DNA of 64,000 bases from Pseudobutyrivibrio xylanivorans (GCF_008935055.1 NZ_CP043028.1:509501-573500), one strand, 5' to 3'. Shown: positions 25,574 through 34,557, counted from the first letter of the stretch. Notes: generated from the letters alone by a model not told the origin. Numbers and translations are program-made.

Positions 25574-25593
25574 TATTGCAATATGTATGTCAA
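25565..25593 (-). promoter_or_regulatory. Promoter of the GntR/ABC operon
   Basis: On the minus strand a consensus TTGACA is followed after 17 bases by TACTAT. The predicted start is about 40 bases before the repressor ATG. Confidence 0.8.
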
Positions 25594-25610
25594 CCACCCA
25601 AACGTAAAAA

Positions 25611-25697
25611 ACCCTCGTTACGCCTACAAGCCATGGGTAACTACGCTCAACTACATGTTTCGCTTCAGTTACCCATAAGCTTGATGGCTACGAGGGG
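25611..25697 (-). terminator. Modular palindrome C with U-tract, terminator of pepF
   Basis: Stems CCCTCG/CGAGGG, GCCTACAAGCC with AAGCTTGATGGC, and the perfect ATGGGTAACT/AGTTACCCAT (25633-25642 with 25667-25676) carry a loop CTCAACTACATGTTTCGC, a variant of the loop in elements A and I. T6 follows on the minus strand, right before the GntR promoter. It starts 34 bases after the pepF stop. Confidence 0.8.
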
Positions 25698-25731
25698 TTC
25701 GCTGGTTCGCTATGCACTGTGTACTATTCAG

Positions 25732-27528
25732 TTACACGAGCTCTGCGAGCTCGTTGATGATGTCGCCCATCTTAGCGAGGGCGGCTTCGATAGGTGCAGG
25801 TGTAGTAAGGTCTACGCCTGCGATTTTGAGAAGCTCTACTGGCGCATCGGTGCATCCAGATGATAAGAACTTCTTGTAGCGAGCAACAGCTGGCTCACCT
25901 TCCTTTAAGATCATGTCTGCAATTGCTACTGCTGCACAGAAGCTTGTTGCATACTGATATACATAGAAATTGTAGTAGAAGTGAGGAATACGTGCCCACT
26001 CGTAAGCAATTTCATCGTCAGAAATCATATCTGGTCCGTAGTACTTTTCGTTGATTTCCTTATAGAGCTTGCAAAGATTCTCTGAGTTAAGGTTCTCACC
26101 AGCCTCTACCATCTCGTTTGTTGTCTTCTCGAACTCAGCAAACTGTGTCTGACGGAATACTGTGCCCTTGAAGCTATCAAGGTAGTGGTTGAGAAGATAT
26201 GCCTTCTCCTTCTTATCGGTACAGTTCTTGAGAAGGTATTCTAATAGAAGAATCTCATTACAAGTAGATGCTACCTCTGCAACGAAAATCTTGTACTGGC
26301 TGTAGATGTATGGCTGTGTCTTGTTAGAGAAATAGCTGTGCATTGAGTGACCCATCTCATGAGCTGTAGTGAACATATCATCAAGTGTGTCTGTATAGTT
26401 CAAAAGCATATATGGATGTGTACCATATGCGCCTGCTGAGTATGCGCCGCCGCGCTTACCCTTATTCTCATAAACATCAATCCAACGATTCTCAAATCCT
26501 TCTTTAAGAAGCGCAACATAATCATCACCAAGAACAGCAAGAGCTTCGCAGATTGTCTTCTGTGCCTCTTCGTACTTAACAGGCTTTGCAACATCAGCAA
26601 TCATTGGTGTGTAAATATCATACATATGAAGCTCATCCACACCGAGGCACTTCTTACGAAGTGAAACGTATGCATGGAGCTTATCTAAATTTGCATTTAC
26701 TGTCTTAACAAGATTGTCATAAACCTGTGGTGATACATTGTTTGCATCAACAGCTGCCTCAAGGTTTGATTCGTATTTGCGAACTCTTGCATTGAAGATG
26801 TGCTGCTTAACCTCTCCATTGTAAATAGCAGCCATTGTATTTAAGTACTTCTTGTACTCACCGTAATAGTTCTCAAATGCATCCTTTCGAACACGTCTGT
26901 CAGCAGACATAAGCATTGGGACGAAACGACCATCTGTAAGAACAACCTCTTCATTATTCTCATCCTTGATTGCAGGGAATGTCATATCAACATTCTTAAA
27001 TGCACTGTAAACTTCTGATGGAGTGTTGCCCATTTCCTGAGTCATGGCAACAACCTTCTCCATCTCAGCTGAAAGAGTGTGATCCTTCAATCTTTGGATT
27101 TCTTTAATCTCGATTCTATAAAGCTCAAGCTTTGATTCTTCCTTAAAGAAGCCCTCAATTTTCTCAGATGGACATGCTAAAACCTCAGGTGAAACAAATG
27201 AAAGTGTGGCACCAATCTTTGCATAGAGACCAAACATTCTCTGTGACATTGCCTGATGCTCTGTATTTCCCTGATCCTGGTCGAAGAGACGCTCTGCATA
27301 GTTAAACGCAAGGTCAAACTTCTCCCCAAGAATTGCATCAATATCAAGAACAGTAAGAAGGTTAGATGCGCTATCGCAAACCTTTCCCTCAAACTTTGCA
27401 ATCTCCTGAAGCTTCTCTTCGATGAACTTAAGTTCTGCCTCCCAAGCGGCCTTGTCCTCATACATATCTGTCAGGTCCCATGTATCCTCCACGCGAACCT
27501 GGTCACGGCTGATTAATTCTTTTGCCAT
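25732..27528 (-). CDS. pepF: Oligoendopeptidase F (M3B metallopeptidase)
   Basis: The 598-residue cytoplasmic zinc peptidase has the M3 motif HEMGHSMHSY (His-Glu-x-x-His) with the third zinc ligand Glu about 25 residues later (EVASTCNE). It cleaves medium-length peptides of about 7-17 residues. I chose the ATG at 27528 with AGGAG eight bases upstream over a TTG two codons before it. The large three-way palindrome lies upstream of it, between this gene and a divergent small gene. Element C ends its transcript. Confidence 0.95.
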   Translation of the reverse strand: MAKELISRDQVRVEDTWDLTDMYEDKAAWEAELKFIEEKLQEIAKFEGKVCDSASNLLTVLDIDAILGEKFDLAFNYAERLFDQDQGNTEHQAMSQRMFGLYAKIGATLSFVSPEVLACPSEKIEGFFKEESKLELYRIEIKEIQRLKDHTLSAEMEKVVAMTQEMGNTPSEVYSAFKNVDMTFPAIKDENNEEVVLTDGRFVPMLMSADRRVRKDAFENYYGEYKKYLNTMAAIYNGEVKQHIFNARVRKYESNLEAAVDANNVSPQVYDNLVKTVNANLDKLHAYVSLRKKCLGVDELHMYDIYTPMIADVAKPVKYEEAQKTICEALAVLGDDYVALLKEGFENRWIDVYENKGKRGGAYSAGAYGTHPYMLLNYTDTLDDMFTTAHEMGHSMHSYFSNKTQPYIYSQYKIFVAEVASTCNEILLLEYLLKNCTDKKEKAYLLNHYLDSFKGTVFRQTQFAEFEKTTNEMVEAGENLNSENLCKLYKEINEKYYGPDMISDDEIAYEWARIPHFYYNFYVYQYATSFCAAVAIADMILKEGEPAVARYKKFLSSGCTDAPVELLKIAGVDLTTPAPIEAALAKMGDIINELAELV

Positions 27529-27534
27529 AATCAA

Positions 27535-27852
27535 TTCTCCTATCTAAAATAATCGCTTTGTTGCTATTCACAGTTGACTCCCACTTCTTTCAGAATTGAA
27601 CTCTTTCAGAGTTCTTTCCCAGTGCTAAAGCACTTAAAATTCTTCATGTAGTGGGAGTCACTGATTCTAGTTTATAAATATTCAAGAATCATTCTTTTAC
27701 ATGCAAGCATGACAAGAATAAATTCTTGAATATTTATAACTGTGAATAGCAACAGTTATTTTAACACATTTCAAACTTTAATCACCAATTTTTCAAATTT
27801 TCAATGTATTCTATTAATACAGTCGTTGGTGTCGTTTGAAAAGGAGCAGGCT
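27535..27852. other. Divergent intergenic region dominated by a large palindrome
   Basis: Between the starts of pepF and the small plus-strand gene lie 318 bases. More than half is the three-way-junction palindrome 27561-27752. The rest is AT-rich; no promoter with both boxes was clear, although TTGAAA-type and TATTAA boxes occur before the plus-strand gene. Confidence 0.5.
27561..27752. repeat. 192-nt three-way-junction palindrome
   Basis: The outer arms TTGCTATTCACAGTT (27561-27575) and AACTGTGAATAGCAA (27738-27752) are perfect 15-bp complements. Inside are two further hairpins: GACTCCCACT/AGTGGGAGTC (27576-27585 with 27650-27659) and an 18-bp stem starting TATAAATATTCAAGAAT (27673-27690) with 27721-27738. 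Smaller hairpins sit in their loops (AGTGCTAAAGCACT, CATGCAAGCATG). It could fold equally on either strand or extrude as a cruciform. Confidence 0.9.
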
Positions 27853-28218
27853 ATGGCAGATAACAGAGCTGATTTGATTAAGGGACTTAGCGATGCAATG
27901 AGTGGAAACAAAGCGGATGAGCTTGGACGCCAGTTCTTTGCTGACACCAATACACTTCGTACCGGCGCAGCTGGTGGAATCACAGAAATAAGTGTGCTTG
28001 TTTCAAAGGCTGAGTTTGGCAGAATTGCCAGCGGAGTTGTAAAATATCATGTAACAGACCGTCGTGGTATTGAAGACGGCAATGACATTATCTTTAATGA
28101 AGTTGAATCTGATGGGTTTACACAGACTGGACATAAGCTCACAAAGAGAGTGCTTGATGTAAAGTCTTACCTACAGGTCAACGGATTGAAAGAAGGGTTC
28201 TCAATCATCGCTTTCTAG
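27853..28218 (+). CDS. Hypothetical protein, 121 aa
   Basis: I do not recognise the family. The ATG at 27853 has AAGGAG seven bases upstream; the frame continues upstream to 27742 but has no ribosome binding site there. The acidic N-terminal half is helical and the C-terminal half (SVLVSKAEFGRIASGVVKYHV onward) looks like a small beta domain. No membrane helix or Cys. It is monocistronic and closed by a strong terminator. Confidence 0.65.
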   Translation: MADNRADLIKGLSDAMSGNKADELGRQFFADTNTLRTGAAGGITEISVLVSKAEFGRIASGVVKYHVTDRRGIEDGNDIIFNEVESDGFTQTGHKLTKRVLDVKSYLQVNGLKEGFSIIAF

Positions 28219-28256
28219 GCGATGTAAACTGCACACGTTCGTGTGCTGATATAATA

Positions 28257-28306
28257 AAGAGACACCATTACTGGCCAGTTTAGCCAGGACATGGTGTCTC
28301 ATTTTT
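28257..28306 (+). terminator. Terminator of the 121-aa gene
   Basis: The stem GAGACACCAT/ATGGTGTCTC with an inner CTGGCC/GCCAG-type hairpin is followed by T5 on the plus strand; it can also act on minus-strand transcripts that leave element D. Confidence 0.75.
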
Positions 28307-28470
28307 AGTCCGCCTGTTACGCTCTCAAGCCTTGGTATTGCCCTTTTATGTAAGCTTCGCTTACTAGACCACAAAAGTTGATTGCAAAGCAATCATCCTT
28401 TTGGGTTCATATGTCGCGAGATTGGCTCCTTAGGCAACACCAAGAGCTAGATAGCTACAGGCTCATCTAA
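28306..28470 (-). repeat. Modular palindrome D (165 nt) with nested insertion
   Basis: The outer frame matches element A (TAGTCCGCCTGTTAC at one end, CTACAGGCTCATCTAA at the other). The inner frame matches element B (CTCTCAAGCCTTGGTATTGC and GATTGGCTCC). A 65-nt module (28348-28412) is inserted in the apical part and is nearly identical to one in element F. It begins five bases after the stop of the SPFH gene and has no U-tract. Confidence 0.85.
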
Positions 28471-28474
28471 TACC

Positions 28475-29491
28475 TTATACCCCTTCGAACCCAACGTGAT
28501 CCTTGGCGAAGTGACGGGTTGTCGCGCCTTTGTCGGCGTCGCTGCAGCAAGGGTCATCCTTTGTCTGGACTGGCTCCTTTGGAGCTGTCTTGTCGATAGG
28601 TGTGCTCTCGCCGAAGCCAAGCATCTCTGTCTTAAAGGTAAGATCAGCGGCAGCTGTTGCAAGATCTGTAGGTACCACAATCTTTGTTGCACGGCCATCT
28701 CCCATCTTCTCAAGAGCCTCAAGCTTCTTGATAAGAAGAACTCTCTCATCCATGTTTGCAGCCTTGAGCATTTCAATACCACGAGCCTCAGCCTCATATA
28801 CAAGGCGGATTGACTCAGCCTGGCCTGTTGCTCTTGCGATTGCTGCATCTCTTTCAGCCTCAGCCTTAAGAACGAGTGCCTGCTTATCACCTTCTGCTCT
28901 TGTGATAGAAGCCTGCTTGTGACCTTCTGCCTCAAGAAGAGTCTCACGACGATCACGCTCAGCCTTCATCTGCTTCTCCATTGAACGCTGAATTTCCTCT
29001 GGTGGAATGATGTTCTTAAGCTCAACACGGCCTACCTTGATACCCCAAGGATCAGTAGCTTCATCAAGGATTACACGCATCTTTGAATTGATGTTGTCAC
29101 GTGATGTAAGAGTCTGGTCAAGCTCAAGCTCACCAACCAAGTTACGAAGTGTAGTAGCTGTAAGATTCTCAAGAGCAACAATAGGACGCTCAGCTCCATA
29201 AGCATAAAGCTTTGGATCCTGTACCTTAAAGTAAACTACAGTGTCAATTTTCATAATAACATTATCTTTTGTGATAACGTCCTGTGGTGGGAAATCAGCC
29301 ACCTGCTCCTTCAAGGAAACACGCTTTGCAACTCTCTGAAGGAAAGGAATCATAACATGAAAACCTGCCTGCCAGGTTGCATGATATTTTCCTAAAAATT
29401 CAATAACAAATACGTAGCCCTGTGGAACAATTCGAATTCCGAAAGCAATGGCTACAATGATAATAATCAATAAAACAATTAAAACTGGCAT
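28475..29491 (-). CDS. SPFH/Band 7 membrane protein (stomatin/QmcA-like)
   Basis: The 338 residues begin with one N-terminal membrane helix (2-22), followed by the Band 7 domain (about 24-180, with RIVPQGYVFVIEFLGKYHAT and the PWGIKVGRVELKNI motif) and a long Ala/Glu-rich coiled coil. Paraslipin/QmcA-type proteins scaffold membrane microdomains. The C-terminal tail is unusual in holding CCSDADKG and an acidic/basic end. The ribosome binding site is GAGGAGG. The usual NfeD partner gene is not adjacent. Confidence 0.92.
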   Translation of the reverse strand: MPVLIVLLIIIIVAIAFGIRIVPQGYVFVIEFLGKYHATWQAGFHVMIPFLQRVAKRVSLKEQVADFPPQDVITKDNVIMKIDTVVYFKVQDPKLYAYGAERPIVALENLTATTLRNLVGELELDQTLTSRDNINSKMRVILDEATDPWGIKVGRVELKNIIPPEEIQRSMEKQMKAERDRRETLLEAEGHKQASITRAEGDKQALVLKAEAERDAAIARATGQAESIRLVYEAEARGIEMLKAANMDERVLLIKKLEALEKMGDGRATKIVVPTDLATAAADLTFKTEMLGFGESTPIDKTAPKEPVQTKDDPCCSDADKGATTRHFAKDHVGFEGV

Positions 29492-29529
29492 AACAATACC
29501 TCCTCAAAAATATTATTTTATGGTTTAAG

Positions 29530-29575
29530 TATAATAAATAAAGGAGCAGATTTCTACTCAAAATCTGCTCCTTTA
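29530..29575 (-). terminator. Terminator of ribU
   Basis: A 13-bp perfect stem AAGGAGCAGATTT/AAATCTGCTCCTT is followed on the minus strand by a T-rich run. It lies between ribU and the SPFH gene. Confidence 0.75.
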
Positions 29576-29610
29576 GACTGTTCTAATTAATCTGTGATTG
29601 CGAATTAACT

Positions 29611-30240
29611 CTATTTATTTCCCTTCAATAACGGACGAAGTGGCTGGTAAATCAACACAGTGATAATCGCTGAGATTAAGCCTTTTACGAATGTAAATGG
29701 CACGTTGAAGAGGAGTAGGCACTGCTCAATGGAATTAATCTTTGCGAATGGTGCCACTGCCTGATAAGCTGCCACAATAACATCCTTTGGCATGAAGTTG
29801 TAGTATACCGGATATACTACATAAAGGTTTGATGGGAAGCTGATAGCTGCCATAATAACTGCACCTACAACTGCTCCAATAATTGCATTTTTCTTTGTCT
29901 TCTTGTGATGGTAAATTAAGCCAGCAGGAAGCACGAAAGCTGCACCAAGAATAAAGTTTGAAAACTCACCAACACCACCGGTCTGAGTAATGAAAAGGTG
30001 AAGAATATTCTTGATAAGGCATACGATAACGCCGTACACTGGGCCAAGTGCAAAGGATGCCATAAGTGCTGGAAGCTCTGAAACATCAAGCTTGATAAAG
30101 CTTGGCATAATTGGCACTGCTGTGTCTAAGAACATAAGCACAAAAGCAATTGCTGAGAGCATCGCTGTCACTGTCATGCTTCTGACATCTACCTTCTTGT
30201 TAGTTTTTGTTTGCATGTTTGTCATTCCTACTGAATCCAT
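29611..30240 (-). CDS. ribU: Riboflavin ECF transporter S component RibU
   Basis: The 209-residue membrane protein with about six helices is the substrate-binding subunit of an energy-coupling-factor riboflavin importer. The N-terminal helix with AMLSAIAFVLMFLDTAVPIMPSF and the SELPALMASFALGP segment fit RibU. The FMN riboswitch directly upstream is decisive for the substrate. The ATPase and EcfT subunits are not in the window and are presumably shared. The ribosome binding site is GGGAGG. Confidence 0.94.
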   Translation of the reverse strand: MDSVGMTNMQTKTNKKVDVRSMTVTAMLSAIAFVLMFLDTAVPIMPSFIKLDVSELPALMASFALGPVYGVIVCLIKNILHLFITQTGGVGEFSNFILGAAFVLPAGLIYHHKKTKKNAIIGAVVGAVIMAAISFPSNLYVVYPVYYNFMPKDVIVAAYQAVAPFAKINSIEQCLLLFNVPFTFVKGLISAIITVLIYQPLRPLLKGNK

Positions 30241-30295
30241 TTTGGACCTCCCTATTGATTAAAATTTTATAGGAGATCTTCGTTAACACCTCATA

Positions 30296-30325
30296 AGAAA
30301 AGCCCTGAGATTAATCTCAGGGCTT
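30296..30325 (-). terminator. FMN riboswitch expression-platform terminator
   Basis: The perfect stem AGCCCTGAGATT/AATCTCAGGGCT is followed by T4 on the minus strand, between the aptamer and ribU. FMN binding is expected to favour it and stop transcription. Confidence 0.8.
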
Positions 30326-30349
30326 TAACGTACACTAAAATAATTTGCA

Positions 30350-30462
30350 CATCTTCTTCCATCCAGACTATACTGTCGGCTTCGGAATCACACCGAATCA
30401 TGCCTTGCGGCTCGTGGGCTATACCACCGGTAGGGAATCACACCCTGCCCTGAAGATTTCCT
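30350..30462 (-). promoter_or_regulatory. FMN riboswitch (RFN element)
   Basis: On the minus strand the conserved RFN parts appear in order: ATCTTC closing stem, GGGCAGGGTG, ATTCCCTACCGG, the GCCCACGAGC arm, CGGTGTGATTCCG, GCCGACAGT and AGTCTGGATG. It controls ribU. Confidence 0.95.
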
Positions 30463-30522
30463 ATTTGATAAAAATATACTACACTCTTTAAAATGAATCA
30501 ACTGAAAAATCAGATTATTCCA

Positions 30523-32061
30523 TTATTTTTCCTTCTCATAAGTCTTGTTGAAAAGCTCTCTATCGAGAATATAAACATTGGAAAGATTCTGACCTGAAAC
30601 AACAAAATAGTCTCCAGGTCTACCAAGACAATAATTCTCTGGTGACCACTTGGTGAAGACCTTTGTTCTGCGGCTGATTTCCTTTGCATAAATATCTCCA
30701 TTGCCAATATAAACGCATGATTTTATGAAAGGCAACAAGCTCTGTGTCTGACCATGCTTTTGAGTACGAATTATAGGCTCGTAGTCACCAGGGTATCTGT
30801 ACTCTGCATCACTACGATTATAGTACGTATCAAACATCTCCTCCGTTGTCACATAAATCTCACCGCGAACGCCTGCAACAATATAGGTATCCTCTGCAAT
30901 TTCAACATCAAAATCACCCTCAAGTGCACGGATAATTATCTTGGTTCCAACTGGCATAATATCACTGCCCTTTGCATATCCCAGATAAATCTTTTTGCTC
31001 TTATATTTGTCCATATCAGAAATATCTGCCTGATAATCCGATGCATAAATTATCTCGTTATCTAAGAAGTAATCCTTCATGCGCTCACGGAAGAACTGCT
31101 GTACAGATGAAGAATTATAATCAAGCTCCTGCTTTTCAAGAAGGGAGCGAATGATTGAACCACCAGCCTTGATTGTGTGTCCGCCACCATTACCAACGCC
31201 CTCGCAAATAAAGCGAGCAAGCTCGTCGGCCTTGACCTCCTTCACACAGCTTCTAACGGAAATCTTGATTCCGCCCTCGTGAATAGAGTATGCCAGGCAG
31301 CAATCCACGTCCTCAACCTCAAGAAGCATATCCGAAATGATTCCAAGAATATTAGGGTCACATGGGTCTGTCTTTACGATAGAATAATGATTGTCCCTGT
31401 AATATTCCGAGCCAAGAAGAGCAATACCAGCAATTCTAAGCTCCTCCTGAGAGATGTTAGAATTCTTGAACTTTGTAATGAGCGTGTTGCTGTATTTCAA
31501 CTCATCTCGCATATCCATGTCCAAAGGATGGTGGATTTCCGAGAAATTACTACTGTCTGTAAGAAGACCGTAGTAAAGAGCTGTAGCAAGACTAACATCA
31601 TCTGAAATAGAAATCCCCTCTTCTCTCAGCATACCCCAAATCAAAGTGGAACAGCTGGCAAGATATGAACGAACCTCTGAAAGCTCTGGCAAAGGATTTG
31701 AAATCTGATGATGGTCGATTACCGCAATTGTCTTTGCCTTGAACTTGCGAATATTTCCCTCGCCATACTGACTGTCAATTGTAATAAGCAAATCCGGAAG
31801 CTCCTGCTCACGAATACCAAGCAGCTGTGACAGTTGAACCTGATGACGCACATAGTGAATATTCACATTTAAATCCGAAATCATTAGCTTAAGATTACTC
31901 TTTGTGATTTCGAAATTTCCACCGTAAACAAAGCAGACATTCTTTCCCTTATCCTTAAGATATTTAGTCAGGGCCATTCCAGATGCAATAGCATCAGCAT
32001 CAGGCGTATTATGGCACTGAACGATTATATTATTAAAATCCAATAGCTGTGATAACTTCAT
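30523..32061 (-). CDS. DHH-family phosphoesterase with extra C-terminal domain
   Basis: The 512-residue protein has the DHH metal-binding motifs in order: HNTPDADAIASG, ITIDSQ, IDHHQ and LLTDSSNF, and the DHHA1 motif GNGGGHTIKAGG at about 305-316. This core resembles NrnA/GdpP-type or RecJ-like enzymes that hydrolyse nanoRNA, pAp or cyclic dinucleotides. The last 170 residues form an extra beta-rich domain that I do not recognise. No membrane helix, so it is not GdpP. It stands alone after the FMN riboswitch region. Confidence 0.85.
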   Translation of the reverse strand: MKLSQLLDFNNIIVQCHNTPDADAIASGMALTKYLKDKGKNVCFVYGGNFEITKSNLKLMISDLNVNIHYVRHQVQLSQLLGIREQELPDLLITIDSQYGEGNIRKFKAKTIAVIDHHQISNPLPELSEVRSYLASCSTLIWGMLREEGISISDDVSLATALYYGLLTDSSNFSEIHHPLDMDMRDELKYSNTLITKFKNSNISQEELRIAGIALLGSEYYRDNHYSIVKTDPCDPNILGIISDMLLEVEDVDCCLAYSIHEGGIKISVRSCVKEVKADELARFICEGVGNGGGHTIKAGGSIIRSLLEKQELDYNSSSVQQFFRERMKDYFLDNEIIYASDYQADISDMDKYKSKKIYLGYAKGSDIMPVGTKIIIRALEGDFDVEIAEDTYIVAGVRGEIYVTTEEMFDTYYNRSDAEYRYPGDYEPIIRTQKHGQTQSLLPFIKSCVYIGNGDIYAKEISRRTKVFTKWSPENYCLGRPGDYFVVSGQNLSNVYILDRELFNKTYEKEK

Positions 32062-32130
32062 TACTTATACTCCTACTCTCCCCAGAATATTCTCAAAACA
32101 TTATACAAAATAACGCTTGTAAAATGTGTA

Positions 32131-32165
32131 CAAAAAAGGTTTGAAACACAGTCGGTCTCAAACCT
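32131..32165 (-). terminator. Terminator of the fatty-acid operon
   Basis: Stem AGGTTTGA/TCAAACCT with T6 on the minus strand, 20 bases after the marR stop. Confidence 0.8.
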
Positions 32166-32187
32166 AAATTTACTTTTAATTAATATT

Positions 32188-32652
32188 CTACTGTTGAGTC
32201 TCAACCTCCACTGGTGGAATTACAACCTCCTGCATCAGTTCGTGAGACATGTCCTTGAGAATACCATCTAAAATCTCAACCTGCTCTGCAGTGAAAAAGT
32301 CCTTGGAGCGCTCCACAACCTTGTTCACATACTTCTGAGAAAGATTGAAATAGTTATAGTATTTATCAGTAACTTGAAGGTGATATTCACGGCGGTCAGT
32401 CTCAGACTGAGTCTTTGTAATATATCCCTTTTGAATAAGACTATTTATCTTGTAAGCAGCGTTTGGTGAAGATACATTTATGAAATTGGCAAACTCTGCA
32501 ACTGTAGGATTCTTAAGAGCATGTATTATTTCTACGCAAAAAAGCTCGACGGTTGTAAGAGAGGTTTCTCTTGAGTTGAGCTGTTTGAACATCTCCTGAT
32601 AGAAATGAATCTTAAATTTGGTGTACACCTCGGAAAGTGTCTGTTCTAACAT
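32188..32652 (-). CDS. MarR-family regulator, FabT-like
   Basis: The winged-helix protein (154 residues from the ATG at 32652; a start at 32700 with AGGAG is also possible and gives 170) has the MarR layout: helix 1 dimer region, PTVAEFANFINVSSPNAAYKINSLIQKGY recognition area and the wing with TDRREYHL. It is the last gene of the fatty-acid operon, where FabT/FapR-type control genes occur in Firmicutes. A 20-base palindrome at the operon promoter is a candidate binding site. The name fabT is not used because identity is inferred from context. Confidence 0.82.
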   Translation of the reverse strand: MLEQTLSEVYTKFKIHFYQEMFKQLNSRETSLTTVELFCVEIIHALKNPTVAEFANFINVSSPNAAYKINSLIQKGYITKTQSETDRREYHLQVTDKYYNYFNLSQKYVNKVVERSKDFFTAEQVEILDGILKDMSHELMQEVVIPPVEVETQQ

Positions 32653-32707
32653 TTTTAGTACCCGTTCCTTTTTCTTATTTATGTCCCCGAATACTATCAT
32701 AACGAAC

Positions 32708-33136
32708 TTACTCTCCTATGGCAAAAGAAATTTCTGCTTTTGCAGCCACCTGGCCATCCACATAGGCCACAGCTTCACCAAATCCTACAGGCCCCTTGCG
32801 ACTTGTGAGCCTACACTCAAGCTCCAGTACATCACCTGGTTCAACCTGCTTTTTGAAACGGGCATTTTTGATGCCACCAAAGAATGCCAGCTTGCCCTTG
32901 TTCTCCTCTTCTGTGAGAAGTGCCACTGCACCAACCTGGGCCAGCGCCTCAATAATGAGTACTCCTGGCATTACTGGGTGCCCTGGGAAGTGTCCAATAA
33001 AGTGCATTTCATTTGCGCTGACGCACTTGATGCCTTTGGCATACTGGCCTGGCTCACAGTCCACAATCTTATCTACCAGCAAAAATGGATAGCGATGTGG
33101 CAATATCTTTTGGATTTCACTATTTGATAATTCCAT
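32708..33136 (-). CDS. fabZ: 3-hydroxyacyl-ACP dehydratase FabZ
   Basis: The 142-residue hot-dog-fold enzyme dehydrates 3-hydroxyacyl-ACP. The active site [19 protein letters not shown] holds His and the Glu. I chose ATG 33136 with GGAG seven bases upstream, because FabZ starts near the [15 protein letters not shown] motif; the longer frame to 33175 lies in palindrome E. It follows fabF after a 185-base gap filled by that palindrome. Confidence 0.94.
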   Translation of the reverse strand: MELSNSEIQKILPHRYPFLLVDKIVDCEPGQYAKGIKCVSANEMHFIGHFPGHPVMPGVLIIEALAQVGAVALLTEEENKGKLAFFGGIKNARFKKQVEPGDVLELECRLTSRKGPVGFGEAVAYVDGQVAAKAEISFAIGE

Positions 33137-33144
33137 AAATACTC

Positions 33145-33316
33145 CAGTCCGGTGGTCTTTTTTCAGGGAATCCAAGTATTATATTTCGCCACGCTTGCGC
33201 TCTTATTCGCTCATTGCCCTACATAAGATGCTGCTTACGCACCATCTAAGTAGGGATGGCTCATCAAGGGCTCAATGATAATACTTGGTTCCCTATCAAA
33301 GTACCACCTCATATAA
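33145..33316 (-). repeat. Modular palindrome E (172 nt), between fabF and fabZ
   Basis: The long outer stem pairs GGTGGT (33151-33156) with ACCACC (33303-33308) and AGGGAATCCAAGTATTAT with ATAATACTTGGTTCCCT. The inner part carries TTCGCCACGCTTGCGCTC (shared with F and H) and a hairpin CCCTACATAAGATG/CATCTAAGTAGGG that is shared with H. It lies between two co-directional genes of one operon, has no U-tract, and begins six bases after the fabF stop. Confidence 0.85.
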
Positions 33317-33321
33317 GGTCT

Positions 33322-34557
33322 TTAGTTAACATATTTTCGAAATACAATAGACGCGTTGTGGCCTCCGAAGCCGAGTGCGTTTGAGAGAGCTACGCAAATA
33401 TCTGCGGTGCGACCTTCGTTAGGTACTATGTCTAGATTACAGGCTTCATCTGGCTCGCGATAGTTGATGGTAGCCGGTACAAAGCTGTCCCGTAGAGCGA
33501 GAGATGTGATGATTGCCTCCACTGCTCCCGCTGCGCCAAGCAAATGGCCTGTCATAGATTTTGTGGAGCTTACCATAAGCTTATAAGCATGGTCACCAAA
33601 TGCCTTCTTGATTGCCAGGGTTTCACCTGCATCATTGAGACTTGTGCTGGTTCCGTGGGCATTGATATAATCCACATCTTTCATCTCAAGTCCTGCGTCT
33701 TTCACCGCCAGCGCCATGCACTTTGCACCACCCTCGCCTTCAGGATTCGGTGCGGTAATGTGATAAGCATCGCAGTTAGTTCCATAACCAATAATCTCTG
33801 CATAGATTTTGGCTCCACGAGCCTTGGCATGCTCGAGCTCCTCAATTACAAGAATACCTGCACCTTCGCCCATGACAAATCCATGTCGCTCCTTGTCAAA
33901 TGGAATTGATGCACGATTTGGATCCTCGCTTGTACAAAGAGCCTTCATGGACTGAAATCCACCAATAGCCAGTGGCATAACCACGCCCTCAGCACCACCA
34001 CAAACCATTACATCTTCATAACCGTCACGAATTCTATGGAAGGAATCACCGATTGCATTATTTGAGCTGGCACAGGCAGTTACAACTGAGGTACACATTC
34101 CCTTCAAGCCAAACATAATTGCAATTTGTCCTGCTGCCATATTACTGATTGCCATGGGTATGAAATATGGGGAAATCTTACTATAGCCCTTAGTCTCTCC
34201 CTTACCATGCTCCTCGGCAATAGTGGAAAGGCCACCGATTCCTGACGACACAATACAACCAATTCTGTCTGCATCCTCTTTTTCCATATCAAGCTTCGCA
34301 TCAGCCATTGCTTCTTTTGCCGCTGCGCAGGCATACTGACAATACACATCCATACGCTTTGCTTCCTTTGGACCAAGGATTTCGGCTGCATCAAAATTTT
34401 TAACCTCGCCTGCCAATTTAACCTTTAAATCCGATGTATCAAAATGAGTTATTGGCCCGATGCCGCACTCACCATTTTTTACAGCCTTCCATGTCTCATC
34501 CACATTATTTGCAAGTGGATTCACCGTTCCCATTCCAGTAATAACAACTCTTCTCAT
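33322..34557 (-). CDS. fabF: 3-oxoacyl-ACP synthase II FabF
   Basis: The 411-residue elongating condensing enzyme has the catalytic triad: Cys in TACASSNNAIG, His in NAHGTSTSLND and His in SMTGHLLGAAG. It extends acyl-ACP with malonyl-ACP. Its ATG overlaps the fabG stop codon by one base (TAATG), so the two are coupled. Confidence 0.96.
   Translation of the reverse strand: MRRVVITGMGTVNPLANNVDETWKAVKNGECGIGPITHFDTSDLKVKLAGEVKNFDAAEILGPKEAKRMDVYCQYACAAAKEAMADAKLDMEKEDADRIGCIVSSGIGGLSTIAEEHGKGETKGYSKISPYFIPMAISNMAAGQIAIMFGLKGMCTSVVTACASSNNAIGDSFHRIRDGYEDVMVCGGAEGVVMPLAIGGFQSMKALCTSEDPNRASIPFDKERHGFVMGEGAGILVIEELEHAKARGAKIYAEIIGYGTNCDAYHITAPNPEGEGGAKCMALAVKDAGLEMKDVDYINAHGTSTSLNDAGETLAIKKAFGDHAYKLMVSSTKSMTGHLLGAAGAVEAIITSLALRDSFVPATINYREPDEACNLDIVPNEGRTADICVALSNALGFGGHNASIVFRKYVN

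Noticed and set aside
32653..32700. Longer start of the MarR regulator
   Set aside because: The extra 16 residues have no family resemblance, although AGGAG lies upstream; the start is left open in the gene entry.
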